A stretch of 64,000 nucleotides of DNA from Chelativorans intermedius (GCF_025398255.1 NZ_JAODNW010000013.1:1-64000); one strand, 5' to 3'; numbered from the stretch's first letter, positions 17,576 to 27,119 are shown. The notes: generated by a model from the sequence alone, not told the origin. A program made the numbers and translations.

Positions 17576-19045
17576 ATGTCGGGGCTTGAGCGTTTTGTCG
17601 AGAATCTGCGGGGCGACGATCTGCCGGCCCGTCTGCGCGCCGGGCTGATCGGCGAAAGCGCGCACATCGAGGGTCCGTTCGGCCCCAAGCCTCTCATCTA
17701 TGCCGACTATGTGGCCTCGGGCCGCGCGCTCGCCCAGATCGAGGATTTCGTGCGCGACGAGGTTCTGCCCTACTATGCCAACAGCCACACTGAGGCATCC
17801 TATTGCGGCGCCTTCTCGACGCGCCTGCGCGAGGAGGCGCGTCGCGCCATCCACCGCCTGGTGAACGCGGACGCCGGGACCAGCGTCGTCTTCACGGGCT
17901 CGGGTGCTACCGCCGGCATCAACAGGCTGGTGCGGCTGCTGGAGCTTCCCGAGCTTGCGGCTGCCGGCCGGCGCCCCGTGGTCTTCACCGGACCCTACGA
18001 GCACCATTCCAACATCCTGCCGTGGCGCGAAAGCGGCGCGGAGGTCGTGGAGATACCGGAAGCCGCGGAGGGCGGCCCCGATCTCGATGCGCTGGCCGAT
18101 GCGCTCGCGCGTCACGCCGATGCGGGGTTGAAGGTGGGCGCCTTTTCCGCCGCCTCGAACGTGACGGGCATCCTGACCGACACCGATCGCGTCACGCGGC
18201 TGCTGAGGGCCCACGGCGCGCTCGCCATCTGGGACTATGCCGGCGGCGCGCCCTATCTGGCGATGGACATGCGCCCGGGCATGGACTGCGCGAAGGATGC
18301 CATCGTCTTCTCGCCGCACAAGTTTCCCGGCGGGCCGGGCGCCTCCGGCGTGCTGGTGATGCGCGATGCCATCGCGCGCGCCCGCCGGCCCACCATGCCC
18401 GGAGGCGGCACCGTCACCTTCGTTTCCCCGTGGACGCACGACTACACGCGCTCGCTGTCGGCGCGGGAGGAAGCGGGAACGCCCAACGTCCTGGGCGACA
18501 TCCGCGCCGCGCTGGTGCTTCTCGTGAAGGAAGCGCTGGGCCAGGACTTCATCGACCGGCGCAATGGCGAGCTTCGCGCGCGGGCGCTCTCGGTGTGGGC
18601 GCACAACCCGCATATCGAGCTTCTGGGAAACCGTCACGCGCCGGCGCTGCCGATCTTTTCCTTCCGCGTGCGGCGGACCGACGGCACGCACCTGCACCAC
18701 CAGCTCTTCACCCGCATGCTGAGCGACATGGAAGGAATCCAGGCCCGCGGCGGCTGCGCCTGCGCCGGACCCTACGCCCATCGCCTGCTGGACATCGGGG
18801 AGGGGCGTTCAAACGCCCTGCTGGCGGCAATCCGCGCCGGCCGCGAGATCGAGAAGCCGGGTTGGGTGCGGCTCAATCTGAGCTATCTGATGAGCGACGA
18901 TAAGGCGCAAAGGGTGATCGCCGCCGTGGACCGCCTGGCGCGCGAGGCGGAACACCATTGCGATGCCTACACCTTTGACGCGGCGACGGCACGGTTTAAA
19001 CACGAAGCCTCGGCCCAAGGGCCGGGCAGGCGAATGGCCGGCTGA
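17576..19045 (+). CDS. Class V aminotransferase (cysteine-desulfurase-like PLP enzyme)
   Basis: 489 aa, longer than most class V enzymes (~400). PLP lysine at Lys249 in VFSPHKFPGGPG. Upstream are ADYVASGRALAQIEDFV (substrate loop), the GSGATAGINRL phosphate-binding region, EHHSNILPW and the PLP-ring DYAGGAPY. A Cys-rich loop GGCACAGPYAH resembles the active-site Cys region of IscS/SufS-type desulfurases. It could be a desulfurase or C-S lyase on a sulfur amino compound, or a transaminase. SD GGGGAG precedes the ATG; it is divergent from the Lrp regulator. Confidence 0.85.
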   Translation: MSGLERFVENLRGDDLPARLRAGLIGESAHIEGPFGPKPLIYADYVASGRALAQIEDFVRDEVLPYYANSHTEASYCGAFSTRLREEARRAIHRLVNADAGTSVVFTGSGATAGINRLVRLLELPELAAAGRRPVVFTGPYEHHSNILPWRESGAEVVEIPEAAEGGPDLDALADALARHADAGLKVGAFSAASNVTGILTDTDRVTRLLRAHGALAIWDYAGGAPYLAMDMRPGMDCAKDAIVFSPHKFPGGPGASGVLVMRDAIARARRPTMPGGGTVTFVSPWTHDYTRSLSAREEAGTPNVLGDIRAALVLLVKEALGQDFIDRRNGELRARALSVWAHNPHIELLGNRHAPALPIFSFRVRRTDGTHLHHQLFTRMLSDMEGIQARGGCACAGPYAHRLLDIGEGRSNALLAAIRAGREIEKPGWVRLNLSYLMSDDKAQRVIAAVDRLAREAEHHCDAYTFDAATARFKHEASAQGPGRRMAG

Positions 19046-19184
19046 AAGGCAGGCCACACCACCGCGAGGCGGGCGGATGAGAAGGATAATGTGAGGGAGG
19101 GCGGCAGAAAGGGTTGGAAATTCCTTTTCAGGACGGGCTAGAAGGCGAAGATAGACGCAGATGCATATATCCGGGAAGATAGAT

Positions 19185-20681
19185 ATGGAGACGGGCCGCC
19201 GGCGGCTTGCCGAACTGGAAGAGCGTGTCCGGCAGGATCTGGCCTATCTCTGCCTGCCGCCGGCAAACTGGGTGCCGCCGCGCGAGCATGAGGGCGAGCA
19301 TGTCCATGACGTCGTCATCATCGGCGGCGGCATGGTGGGGCTTCTCGCCTATTTCGCCCTGTGGAGCGGCGGCATGCGCAACATGCGCATTCTCGACCGC
19401 AGCCCCGTCGGCCGCGAAGGGCCGTGGCTGACCTATGCGCGCATGGAGACGCTGCGCTCGCCCAAGCAGCTCACCGGGCCTGCCTATGGCCATGCCTCGC
19501 TCACCTTCCGCGCCTGGTTCACCGCGCTCTATGGCGAGGCGGCATGGGAGGCGCTGGACAAGATCCCGCGGCCCATGTGGATGGAATATCTCGTCTGGTA
19601 TCGCAAGGTGCTCGACATCCCGGTCGAGAACGAGGTCGAGGTCAGGCAGGTGCGGCCCGAGGGCCCCTATCTGCGGCTCGCGCTCGCCGGCTGCGGCGCC
19701 AGGGAAAGCTCGATCCTGACCCGCAAGTTCGTCATGGCCACCGGGCGCGACGGGCTGGGCCAGCCCAACATTCCGGGATTCGTGGAGGGGCTGCCGCGCC
19801 ATGTCTGGGCGCATTCTTCCGACGACATCGACTTTGCGGTGCTGAAGGGCAAGCGCGTCGCCGTCATCGGGGTGGGCGCTTCCGCCGTCGACAATGCCGC
19901 CGAGGCGCTGGAGGCGGGTGCCAGGGAGGTGCGCCATCTCATCCGCCGCAAGGAAATGCCGACCATCAACAAGATGATGGGCATCGGCTCCTTCGGTTTC
20001 ACCGCCGGCTATGCGCGCCTGCCCGACGAGTGGCGCTGGCGCTTCATGCAATATTCCTTCGCTACCCAGACGCCGGCGCCGCGCGGCTCCACACTGCGTG
20101 TCAGCCGCCACCGCAATGCCTATTTCCATTTCGGCCAGGGCATCCGCCGGATGGCCTTCGAGGATGGCGAGGTGAGGATCGAAACCACGGCGGGCAAGCG
20201 GCTGCGCACGGATTTCGTCATTCTCGGCACGGGCTTCACGGTGGAGCCTGCGGCGCGCACCGAGCTTGGCGATGCGGCTGGCGAGATCCTGCTGTGGCGC
20301 GACCGCTATACCCCGCCGCCCGGCGAGGAGAACCGCGACCTGGGCAATTTTCCCTATCTCAACCCCGATTTCACGTTTCAGGAGCGCACGCCCGGGCGTG
20401 CGCCGTGGCTTTCCAACGTCTATTGCTTCAACTACGGGGCCTCGGCGAGCCTCGGCAAGGTTTCCGGCGACATTCCCGGCATCAGCGAAGGCGCTTCGTG
20501 GCTGGCGCGCGAGATTGCCGCCACGCTCTACCGCGAGGACGTTGAAACCCATTGGCAGGGCATGCTCGACTATGCCAAGCCCGAGCTTCTGGGCGACGAG
20601 TGGACGGAATCCGACATCGAGGACGAGGCGCAGGTGCCGTCCGCGCCCGCCCTCACCAACGGGAGCTTGAACGCGAAATGA
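19185..20681 (+). CDS. FAD/NAD(P)-dependent oxidoreductase (monooxygenase-like)
   Basis: 498 aa from the ATG at 19185, which has SD GGGAAG; an in-frame ATG at 19161 would add 8 residues. FAD fingerprint IIGGGMVG at ~46-52, a second Rossmann VIGVGASAVDNAAEAL near 225, and ATGRDG and LGTGF hinge motifs. It resembles FMO/CzcO-type enzymes more than amine oxidases. Its 3' end overlaps the next gene by 4 bp (ATGA), and two carboxymuconolactone-decarboxylase-fold genes follow. This points to a shared oxidative step on a small organic substrate. Confidence 0.86.
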   Translation: METGRRRLAELEERVRQDLAYLCLPPANWVPPREHEGEHVHDVVIIGGGMVGLLAYFALWSGGMRNMRILDRSPVGREGPWLTYARMETLRSPKQLTGPAYGHASLTFRAWFTALYGEAAWEALDKIPRPMWMEYLVWYRKVLDIPVENEVEVRQVRPEGPYLRLALAGCGARESSILTRKFVMATGRDGLGQPNIPGFVEGLPRHVWAHSSDDIDFAVLKGKRVAVIGVGASAVDNAAEALEAGAREVRHLIRRKEMPTINKMMGIGSFGFTAGYARLPDEWRWRFMQYSFATQTPAPRGSTLRVSRHRNAYFHFGQGIRRMAFEDGEVRIETTAGKRLRTDFVILGTGFTVEPAARTELGDAAGEILLWRDRYTPPPGEENRDLGNFPYLNPDFTFQERTPGRAPWLSNVYCFNYGASASLGKVSGDIPGISEGASWLAREIAATLYREDVETHWQGMLDYAKPELLGDEWTESDIEDEAQVPSAPALTNGSLNAK

Positions 20682-21172
20682 GCGAGAACATCGTGGAACG
20701 GCTGGCCGGCATCGCCCCTTCGGGGCCGTTGGGCGCGGCGCTGCAGGGCCGCGCCGACGTGATGGCGATGACCGAGGCCACCCATGATGCCGCGCTCAAG
20801 CCCGCCGATCCCGGGGGCCTGTCCCACGCCCTGCGCGCGGCTCTTGCCGCGCGCGTCGCCCGCTTGAATGGCGAAGAGGCGCTCGCCGCCCACTATCTGG
20901 CCCTCATGGCGGAGGCGGAAGGCAGCGAGGCGGAGGTGGCGGTGGCCGACCCTGCCTTCAAGGGGGATGATGCGGGGCGCATCGCCGCCATCCTCGCCTT
21001 TACGGACCTGGTTTCCATGAGGCCGCGCGACACGGTGGCGGCGGACATCGAGGCGCTGCAGGCGGCGGGGCTGTCCGATCCAGACATCGTGCGCCTGGCC
21101 GAGCTCAACGCGTTTCTGGCCTATCAGATCCGCGTCATCGCAGGACTGAGACTGATGAGGGCGAGCGCATGA
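20678..21172 (+). CDS. CMD-fold protein, Avi_7170-like
   Basis: 164 aa from the ATG of the ATGA overlap with the flavoprotein. An all-helical protein of the carboxymuconolactone decarboxylase/AhpD superfamily; it lacks the CxxC pair. By eye and memory it matches the family named after A. vitis Avi_7170, whose members are found paired with an Avi_7169-type peroxidase-like gene, exactly as here. Function is unknown. The pair overlaps by 4 bp (ATGA at 21169-21172), so the two proteins may form a complex. Confidence 0.8.
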   Translation: MSENIVERLAGIAPSGPLGAALQGRADVMAMTEATHDAALKPADPGGLSHALRAALAARVARLNGEEALAAHYLALMAEAEGSEAEVAVADPAFKGDDAGRIAAILAFTDLVSMRPRDTVAADIEALQAAGLSDPDIVRLAELNAFLAYQIRVIAGLRLMRASA

Positions 21173-21756
21173 GCGGCATCATCCATGCATTCACCACGCA
21201 GATTCCCGATTGGCGGCCGCGCGTCAGGCCGGTCGATCTGGCCGAGGCCACGCCCGAGCAGCTCGACGCGTTGAAGGTCACGCCGTCCAACACCAAGGTG
21301 TCGGACTACGTGCTGGTGCTCGCCAATGACGTCGAGACGCTGAAGGTTCGCACCCCGCTCTTCAACGCGATCATGTATAATCGCGGCGGACTGAGCCGGG
21401 CCGAGCGGGAGCTGGGGGCGGTCGGCGCCTCGGTGGTCAATCGCTGCGTCTACTGCGCGGCGGTGCACGCCAGCCGCTTCAACCAGCTCACCAAGGACGA
21501 GCGCGTGATGGAGCGCATCTTCCGCGACGGCGAGGCGGCAAGGCTCGACGCGCGGCAGGCTGCCATCTTCCGTTTCGCGGTGAAGCTGTCGAAGGCGCCG
21601 AGCGAGGCGGATGAGGCGGACATGCAGGCCCTGCGCGATGCCGGGTTGGACGATGGCGAGATCCTCGATCTCATCCTGTCGGCAGCGCTTTTCGGATGGG
21701 CGAACCGGCTGATGCATGTGCTGGGCGACCCGGTCGCCAGGGAAGACCCTGAATAG
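21169..21756 (+). CDS. Alkylhydroperoxidase (AhpD)-like protein, Avi_7169-like
   Basis: 195 aa. AhpD active-site motif C-x-x-C-x-x-x-H is intact: Cys93, Cys96 and His100 (NRCVYCAAVH). The rest is helical (TKDERVMERIF, EADMQALRDAGLDDGEILDLILSAALF). It matches the partner family of the preceding gene. AhpD-type proteins reduce peroxides or disulfides with a CxxC pair; here it may protect against or use peroxide from the adjoining flavoprotein. Start overlaps the previous stop, and the next gene begins 11 bp later. Confidence 0.86.
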   Translation: MSGIIHAFTTQIPDWRPRVRPVDLAEATPEQLDALKVTPSNTKVSDYVLVLANDVETLKVRTPLFNAIMYNRGGLSRAERELGAVGASVVNRCVYCAAVHASRFNQLTKDERVMERIFRDGEAARLDARQAAIFRFAVKLSKAPSEADEADMQALRDAGLDDGEILDLILSAALFGWANRLMHVLGDPVAREDPE

Positions 21757-21767
21757 GAGACGGCGGA

Positions 21768-22883
21768 TTGGCGGGGGCTCAGTTGAAAGTGGGAATAGCG
21801 GGCGCCGGCGCCATTGCCTTCGGCACGGCGGCCTTTCTGGAAGCGGCAGGCCACAGGCCCATGCTGTGGTCCCCCTCGGGCGCGCGCACCCGGCGGCTGG
21901 CGGCGGGCGAGCCGCTGACGGCCACCGGCGCCGTGGAAGGCGCGTTCCGCCCGGACGTTGCCGAGAGCGCCGAAGCACTGGTGCAGGCGGCCGACGTTCT
22001 GCTGGTTGCCGTTCCCGGCTATGGGCACAAGGCGGTGTTCGACGCCATCGCGCCGCACATCCGCTCCGACCAGCCCGTCATCATCTCCTCCCACGCTTCC
22101 TTCGGCGCGCTCTATCTCTCGCGTCTGCTCGCCGGTCGCGGCGTTGCCACGCCCATCGTCGCCTGGGGCACGACGGCGGTGACGGGGCGGCAGCCGAGCC
22201 ATGTCGCGGTGAATGTCAACACCGTGCGCAGCAAGATCGACATGTGCACCCTGCCCGAGGCGCGTGCCGGCGAGGGGCTGGATCTGTGCCGGCGCCTGTT
22301 CGGCGACCGCTTCGTGCAGCGCGAGGGCCTGCTGGCCATCTCGCTCAGCAATCTGAACCCGCAGAACCACATGGGCATCGCCCTGTGCAACATGACCCGC
22401 ATGGAGCATGGCGAGACCTGGAGCCAGGGCTACAACGTTACGCCCAATGTCGGGCGGCTTCTCGAAGCGCTCGACCGCGAGCGCCTGGCCATAGCCGAGG
22501 CACTGGGCCTGTCCGTGCGCACCATCTTCGAGCATTTCCACCTGTCCTTCCATGTGCCCCAGGACACCGTGTCCAACATGAACCAGGAGATGCACCGGCA
22601 GGGCCGCGGCGGCACGGGACCGGCGACCGCCGACAGCCGCTACGTGACCGAGGATGTGCCCTATGGCCTGCTCGTGACGGTGAAGCTCGGCGAGATGACC
22701 GGCCGCGAAGCGAGACTGCACCGCGCCGGGGTGGACCTCTTTTCCGCCCTTTACGGCCGCGACTTCGCGAAGGAGAACAGCCTTCTGGACGCCCTGGCGC
22801 TCGACGGGATGACGCTGTCCGAGCTTCAGGCGCTGTCGCGGACAGGCTTTGCGCCGGCGGGGCAGAAGGCTTCGGCCCCATGA
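21768..22883 (+). CDS. Opine/octopine dehydrogenase-family NAD(P) enzyme
   Basis: 371 aa from a TTG at 21768, chosen because AGGAGA lies 7 bp upstream and no ATG precedes the Rossmann motif GIAGAGAIAFG (residues 9-19). The C-terminal octopine/nopaline dehydrogenase domain is clear: His201 in NPQNHMG and Asp297 in RYVTEDVPYG match the catalytic His-Asp pair of CENDH-type opine dehydrogenases. Such enzymes condense an amino acid with an alpha-keto acid reductively or run the reverse reaction. Between a CMD pair and a polyamine-type importer, opine breakdown is more likely than synthesis. Confidence 0.88.
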   Translation: MAGAQLKVGIAGAGAIAFGTAAFLEAAGHRPMLWSPSGARTRRLAAGEPLTATGAVEGAFRPDVAESAEALVQAADVLLVAVPGYGHKAVFDAIAPHIRSDQPVIISSHASFGALYLSRLLAGRGVATPIVAWGTTAVTGRQPSHVAVNVNTVRSKIDMCTLPEARAGEGLDLCRRLFGDRFVQREGLLAISLSNLNPQNHMGIALCNMTRMEHGETWSQGYNVTPNVGRLLEALDRERLAIAEALGLSVRTIFEHFHLSFHVPQDTVSNMNQEMHRQGRGGTGPATADSRYVTEDVPYGLLVTVKLGEMTGREARLHRAGVDLFSALYGRDFAKENSLLDALALDGMTLSELQALSRTGFAPAGQKASAP

Positions 22884-22989
22884 CACGCGCCGTCGGGAAT
22901 GCGATGAAAGGGGCCGGAAAGAGCCCTGTCACAAAAGCACGGATGACGCCGTGGGAGAACCGACACCAACCAGAAGAGGGAATCTTGTC

Positions 22990-24099
22990 ATGAGCAAGCT
23001 CACCACCAGCCGCAGAGGTTTCATCAAGACGGGGGCCGCCGGCGCTGCAGCGCTCGCCTTGCCGGCCTATCTGCGTTCCACCGCCGCGCGCGCCTCCGGC
23101 GCCGTGAACGTGTGGACCTACGCCAACTTCATCCCGGACGACTTCAAGGCGGAGTTCGAAAAGGAGACGGGCATCCAGGTCAACATCCGCCTGGTCGACG
23201 ATCAGGGCAAGCAGTTCAACCTGCTCGCCGCCGAGGCGCCCAATCCGACCGCCGACATCGTCACCGTTGCCGGCCACCGCTTCCTGCAGTTCATCGATTC
23301 GCAGCTCCTCGCGCCGCTCGATACGGATCGCCTGAAGAACTGGGGCAACATCAACCCCGTCTACTCGGAGAGCGACTGGGCCACCATCAACGGCAACAAA
23401 TGGGGCGCGCCCATCCTCTCCGGCGCCGAGGTGATGGCCTACAACACCGAGGTCGTGGGCGAGGACGAAGTCAAGAGCTGGGATGTGATGTTCGACCCGA
23501 AATACGAGGGTCAGACCGCCTACATCATCCAGGACATGATGTCCGTCATGATGCTCTACAAGGGCTATGACGGAAACATGATCGCCTATATGGACGATCC
23601 AGAGAAGGCTGCGGCGATCGTCAAGGAGGTGCGCGACTTCCTGATCGAGCACAAGTCTATGGTGCGGAAGTTCTACGACTCGGGTGCCGAGATCCAGCAG
23701 ATGTTCGTGAATCAGGACGTGGTGCTGGCCCATGCCTGGAACGGGCCGATCTCCCGGCTCATCATGGACGGCTTCCCCGTGGACATGACGATTCCCAGAG
23801 AGGGCAGCTACGGCTTCGTCTATACCTTCAACGTCACCAACAACGGCCCCAATCCCGACAACGCCTACATGCTGCTCGACGCGCTGCTGGCGAATGCGGA
23901 GGTGGGCGCGGAGATGACCCGTTCCTCCGGCTTCATCTCCACCTTCAAGGGTGCCGATCAGCACCTGACGGAGCTGGAGCGCAAGGCGGCCTCCTTCACC
24001 GAGGAGGAGCTGCAGGGCCTGCAGTTCTTCCGCGCCGAGGCGAACGAGATGAAGTACAAGCTCGTCGATCCGGCGGTCGAGGAGATCAAGGCGGCCTGA
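22990..24099 (+). CDS. ABC transporter substrate-binding protein, PotD/PotF-like
   Basis: 369 aa from the ATG at 22990 with SD AGAGGG. N-terminal twin-arginine-type signal (SRRGFIKTGAAGAAALALPAY). The mature part fits spermidine/putrescine-type binding proteins: VNVWTYANFIPDDFKAEFEKETGIQVNI, DIVTVAGHRFLQFIDSQLLAPLD, GNKWGAPILSGAEVMAYNTEVV, and LAHAWNGPIS. Ligand could be a polyamine, opine or other cationic amino compound. A strong hairpin follows in the 107-bp gap before the permease. Confidence 0.9.
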   Translation: MSKLTTSRRGFIKTGAAGAAALALPAYLRSTAARASGAVNVWTYANFIPDDFKAEFEKETGIQVNIRLVDDQGKQFNLLAAEAPNPTADIVTVAGHRFLQFIDSQLLAPLDTDRLKNWGNINPVYSESDWATINGNKWGAPILSGAEVMAYNTEVVGEDEVKSWDVMFDPKYEGQTAYIIQDMMSVMMLYKGYDGNMIAYMDDPEKAAAIVKEVRDFLIEHKSMVRKFYDSGAEIQQMFVNQDVVLAHAWNGPISRLIMDGFPVDMTIPREGSYGFVYTFNVTNNGPNPDNAYMLLDALLANAEVGAEMTRSSGFISTFKGADQHLTELERKAASFTEEELQGLQFFRAEANEMKYKLVDPAVEEIKAA

Positions 24100-24129
24100 C
24101 CGGCGAGGCCAGCGGCAGCGTCCGCTTGT

Positions 24130-24155
24130 CCTGCGCCCGGGGCTCCGGGCGCAGG
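24130..24155 (+). promoter_or_regulatory. Intercistronic GC-rich hairpin after the binding-protein gene
   Basis: Arms CCTGCGCCCGG and CCGGGCGCAGG are an exact 11-bp stem around a 4-base loop (GGCT). It starts 30 bp after the binding-protein stop, and the permease ATG is 51 bp downstream. No U-tract follows, so it is more likely an mRNA-stabilising hairpin, which raises binding-protein levels over the membrane proteins, than a full terminator. Confidence 0.6.
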
Positions 24156-24206
24156 CGCCGGATTTCCATTCTGGCAGTTTCAGGGGCCGGCCAGTGGCCA
24201 TGAGGC

Positions 24207-25220
24207 ATGGCGCGGCAGACGGATGATCGGCAGGACATGACCCACGTGGATGCAGACAAGGCCAAGTTCGGCACGGCACGCAGCGCCGGCAAGCGCAGCC
24301 TCTGGGGCGCGCTCATGACCAACGGCCTTTACGGGACGGTTACCGAGACGCTGTTCAAGACGCCGCGCCGGCAGTTCGTGCTGTTGGCGAGCTTCCCGCT
24401 CTTCTGGGTCTTCTTCGCCCATCTCGGGCCGATCCTGCAGATGTTCTGGATCAGCTTCCTCGACTCCTATCCGCCCTCGGTCGGCCAGGAGCCGCAATTC
24501 ACGCTCGACAACTGGGCGATTTTCTTCCGCGAGCGAATCTTCATCATCCCCTTCTTCCGCACACTGGCCTTTGCCACGGTGCTCACCCTGTCGACGCTGC
24601 TCATCACCTATCCGGTGGCCTATTTCCTGGCCAAGCATGTCAGCCGCAGGAACCAGCTCCTGCTCCTGCTTCTCCTGCTCATTCCCTTCTGGGTGGGCGA
24701 GATCGTGCGCACCTATGCGATCATGATCCTGCTCGGCAACAATGGCGCGGTGAACCTCATCCTCAAGTGGCTGGGGCTCATCGAGCGGCCGGTCCCTTTC
24801 ATGTACACCAGCTTCTCGCTCGGCATGGGCATCATCTACCTCACCGCGCTCTACATGCTTCTGCCGCTCTACTCGGCGCTGGAGAAGATCCCGCGCAACT
24901 ATCTGGAGGCGGCTGCCGATCTCGGCGCCGGCGCCTGGACGCGGTTCTGGCGCATCACGCTGCCGCTTTCCAGAGAGGGCATCGCCTCCGGCTGCACCCT
25001 GGTCTTTCTCATATCCACCGGCTACTACGCCACCCCGGTGCTTCTCGGGGGGCCGAACACCACCGTCTTTGCCGAGACCATCGCGGGCTTCTTCCATGTC
25101 GCCGGCGACGAGTGGCCGACGGGCGCCGCCTTCTCCTCGATCATGCTGATTGCCACGCTCGCCATTACCGGCCTGTTCCTGAAGCTGATGGGCCGCGACG
25201 GAAAGGGAATGATGCAATGA
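24207..25220 (+). CDS. ABC transporter permease, PotB-like
   Basis: 337 aa from the ATG at 24207; neither this nor the in-frame ATG at 24237 has a strong SD. A hydrophilic N-terminus of ~50 residues precedes six membrane segments (FVLLASFPLFWVFFAHLGPILQMF first). The EAA loop is NYLEAAADLGAGAWTRFWRITLP. It fits the first permease of polyamine-type importers. The 3' end overlaps the next permease by 4 bp (ATGA). Confidence 0.9.
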   Translation: MARQTDDRQDMTHVDADKAKFGTARSAGKRSLWGALMTNGLYGTVTETLFKTPRRQFVLLASFPLFWVFFAHLGPILQMFWISFLDSYPPSVGQEPQFTLDNWAIFFRERIFIIPFFRTLAFATVLTLSTLLITYPVAYFLAKHVSRRNQLLLLLLLLIPFWVGEIVRTYAIMILLGNNGAVNLILKWLGLIERPVPFMYTSFSLGMGIIYLTALYMLLPLYSALEKIPRNYLEAAADLGAGAWTRFWRITLPLSREGIASGCTLVFLISTGYYATPVLLGGPNTTVFAETIAGFFHVAGDEWPTGAAFSSIMLIATLAITGLFLKLMGRDGKGMMQ

Positions 25221-26002
25221 CCCGGCACACCCGCATCCTGATGTCGGTCCTCTACTGGGCGTTCGTGGTCTATCTGTTCGTGCCGCTTGTCCTCATGGTG
25301 ATGATGGGCTTCAAGGATTCGCGCTTCATCGGCTTTCCCATCAATGCCTGGACGACGGAATGGTATCTCGGCGTCTTCCAGAATGCGCAGGTGCTCACCG
25401 TCTTCGCCTATTCCATGGCGATCGCCATCTCCTCGACGCTGCTGTCGCTGGTCATCGGCACCTGGGTCGCCGTCTTCCTGGGGCCAGCCAGGTTCCGCGG
25501 CAAGCTGATCGTCTTCGCGCTTACCTGTCTGCCGGCGGTGATTCCCGGCATCATCTCGGCCATCTCGCTGCGCATCTTCGCGCGGCTCCTTTCCATCGAG
25601 CCCGGCATGCTGGCCATCATTCTGGGCCACACGGTGCACAACGTGCCCTTCGTGGCGCTGGTGGTCATGGCGCGGCTTTCCACGCAGCCCAGGAGCCATG
25701 TGGAGGCGGCGCGCGACCTCGGGGCCGACGCCCTTGTCGCCTTCTTCCGCGTCACGCTGCCCTATCTGAAACCGGCGCTCATCGGCGCGGGCATCTTCTG
25801 CATGCTGTTGTCCTTCGACGACTTCGTGCGCGCCTTCTTCCTCGGCGGCTACCAGCCGACACTGCCGGTCCTCATCTTCGCCATGCTGCGCTCGGGCATG
25901 TCGCCGGAGATCAATGCCATCTCCACCATCGTTCTCATCCTGACCGCGGTGCTGGGCCTATGGGCCGAGCGTTCCATGCGGCGGCTCAACAAGGGTGTCT
26001 GA
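25217..26002 (+). CDS. ABC transporter permease, PotC-like
   Basis: 261 aa from the ATG in ATGA at 25217-25220; a longer frame that runs into the previous gene is rejected. Six hydrophobic segments, with the EAA loop HVEAARDLGADALVAFFRVTLP. FVPLVLMVMMGFKDS at the N-terminus is typical of PotC. It pairs with the preceding permease; the ATPase ATG follows 1 bp after the stop. Confidence 0.91.
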   Translation: MTRHTRILMSVLYWAFVVYLFVPLVLMVMMGFKDSRFIGFPINAWTTEWYLGVFQNAQVLTVFAYSMAIAISSTLLSLVIGTWVAVFLGPARFRGKLIVFALTCLPAVIPGIISAISLRIFARLLSIEPGMLAIILGHTVHNVPFVALVVMARLSTQPRSHVEAARDLGADALVAFFRVTLPYLKPALIGAGIFCMLLSFDDFVRAFFLGGYQPTLPVLIFAMLRSGMSPEINAISTIVLILTAVLGLWAERSMRRLNKGV

Positions 26003-26003
26003 C

Positions 26004-27098
26004 ATGACCGGCCAAAGGGATACCATCGTTCACCTCGACAAGATTACCAAGCGTTTCGGAAAGACGGTTGCCGTGGACCGGCTGGACATGGAGATCATGG
26101 CCGGCGAGTTCGTCACCTTTCTGGGCCCTTCCGGCTGCGGCAAGTCGACGACGCTGCGCATGCTGGGCGGCTTCGAGACGCCGGACGAAGGGCGCATCGT
26201 GCTGGCCGGGGAGGACGTGACCGGGCGCCCGCCCAACCGGCGGGACGTGAACATGGTCTTCCAGGACTATGCGCTGTTTCCGCACATGACGGTGAGCCAG
26301 AACATCGCCTTCGGGCTGGAGCTGAAGGGAAAGACGCGCGCCGAGATCGACCGGCGCACCGGCGAGCTGCTCGACTTTCTGCAGCTTTCAGGCTTCGGTG
26401 ACCGCACGCCCGAGCAGCTTTCCGGCGGCCAGCGCCAGCGCGTGGCCCTGGCCCGTGCGCTGGCGCCCGATCCCAAGCTTCTGCTGCTCGACGAGCCGCT
26501 GGGTGCGCTCGACGCCAAGCTGCGTGCGCAGGTGCAGGTGGAGCTGAAGGAGATCCAGAAGCGCACCGGCAAGACCTTCTTCTTCGTCACCCACGATCAG
26601 GACGAGGCGCTGACCATGTCCGACCGCATCGTGGTGATGAATGCCGGCAGGGTGGAGCAGGCGGGCACGCCGGAGGATCTCTACTTCCGCCCCGTCAGCC
26701 GTTTCGTGGCCGAGTTCATCGGCGAGACGAATCTGCTGCGCGGCACCGTGCGCGGCGCGGATGCCGATGCCATCGTCATCGACTGGAACGGCATGGAGCT
26801 GCGCGGCTGCGCCACCGGCCATCGCCCGGCGCCCGGCGAGCCGGTGATGGCCTCGCTGCGACTGGAGAGCGTGCAATGCCATGCCGAACGGCCAGCCGCC
26901 GCCAACGCAATCCCCGGGCGCATCGTCAGCCGGCTCTTCAAGGGCAGCCGAACGGCGCTCGACATCCGCGTCGGCGAGCGCGACGACGCGCTCATCAAGG
27001 CCTATGTCGATGGGGCGGACCGGGAGAGCCTGTCGCAGGAGCAGCTCTGGATCAGCTGGGACGAGAAGCGGCTCAACGTCCTCAAGGACGGTGCCTGA
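26004..27098 (+). CDS. ABC transporter ATP-binding protein, PotA-like
   Basis: 364 aa from the ATG at 26004. Walker A GPSGCGKS at 41-48, FQDYALFPHM Q-loop, LSGGQRQR signature, LLLLDEPLGALD Walker B, THDQDEALTMSD switch; a C-terminal TOBE domain from ~245 (FIGETNLLRGTVRG). Such ATPases energise spermidine/putrescine-type importers. It completes a binding protein-permease-permease-ATPase set and ends 21 bp before a convergent gene. Confidence 0.94.
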   Translation: MTGQRDTIVHLDKITKRFGKTVAVDRLDMEIMAGEFVTFLGPSGCGKSTTLRMLGGFETPDEGRIVLAGEDVTGRPPNRRDVNMVFQDYALFPHMTVSQNIAFGLELKGKTRAEIDRRTGELLDFLQLSGFGDRTPEQLSGGQRQRVALARALAPDPKLLLLDEPLGALDAKLRAQVQVELKEIQKRTGKTFFFVTHDQDEALTMSDRIVVMNAGRVEQAGTPEDLYFRPVSRFVAEFIGETNLLRGTVRGADADAIVIDWNGMELRGCATGHRPAPGEPVMASLRLESVQCHAERPAAANAIPGRIVSRLFKGSRTALDIRVGERDDALIKAYVDGADRESLSQEQLWISWDEKRLNVLKDGA

Positions 27099-27119
27099 GA
27101 GCGCCTTCGCGTCGGCCGC

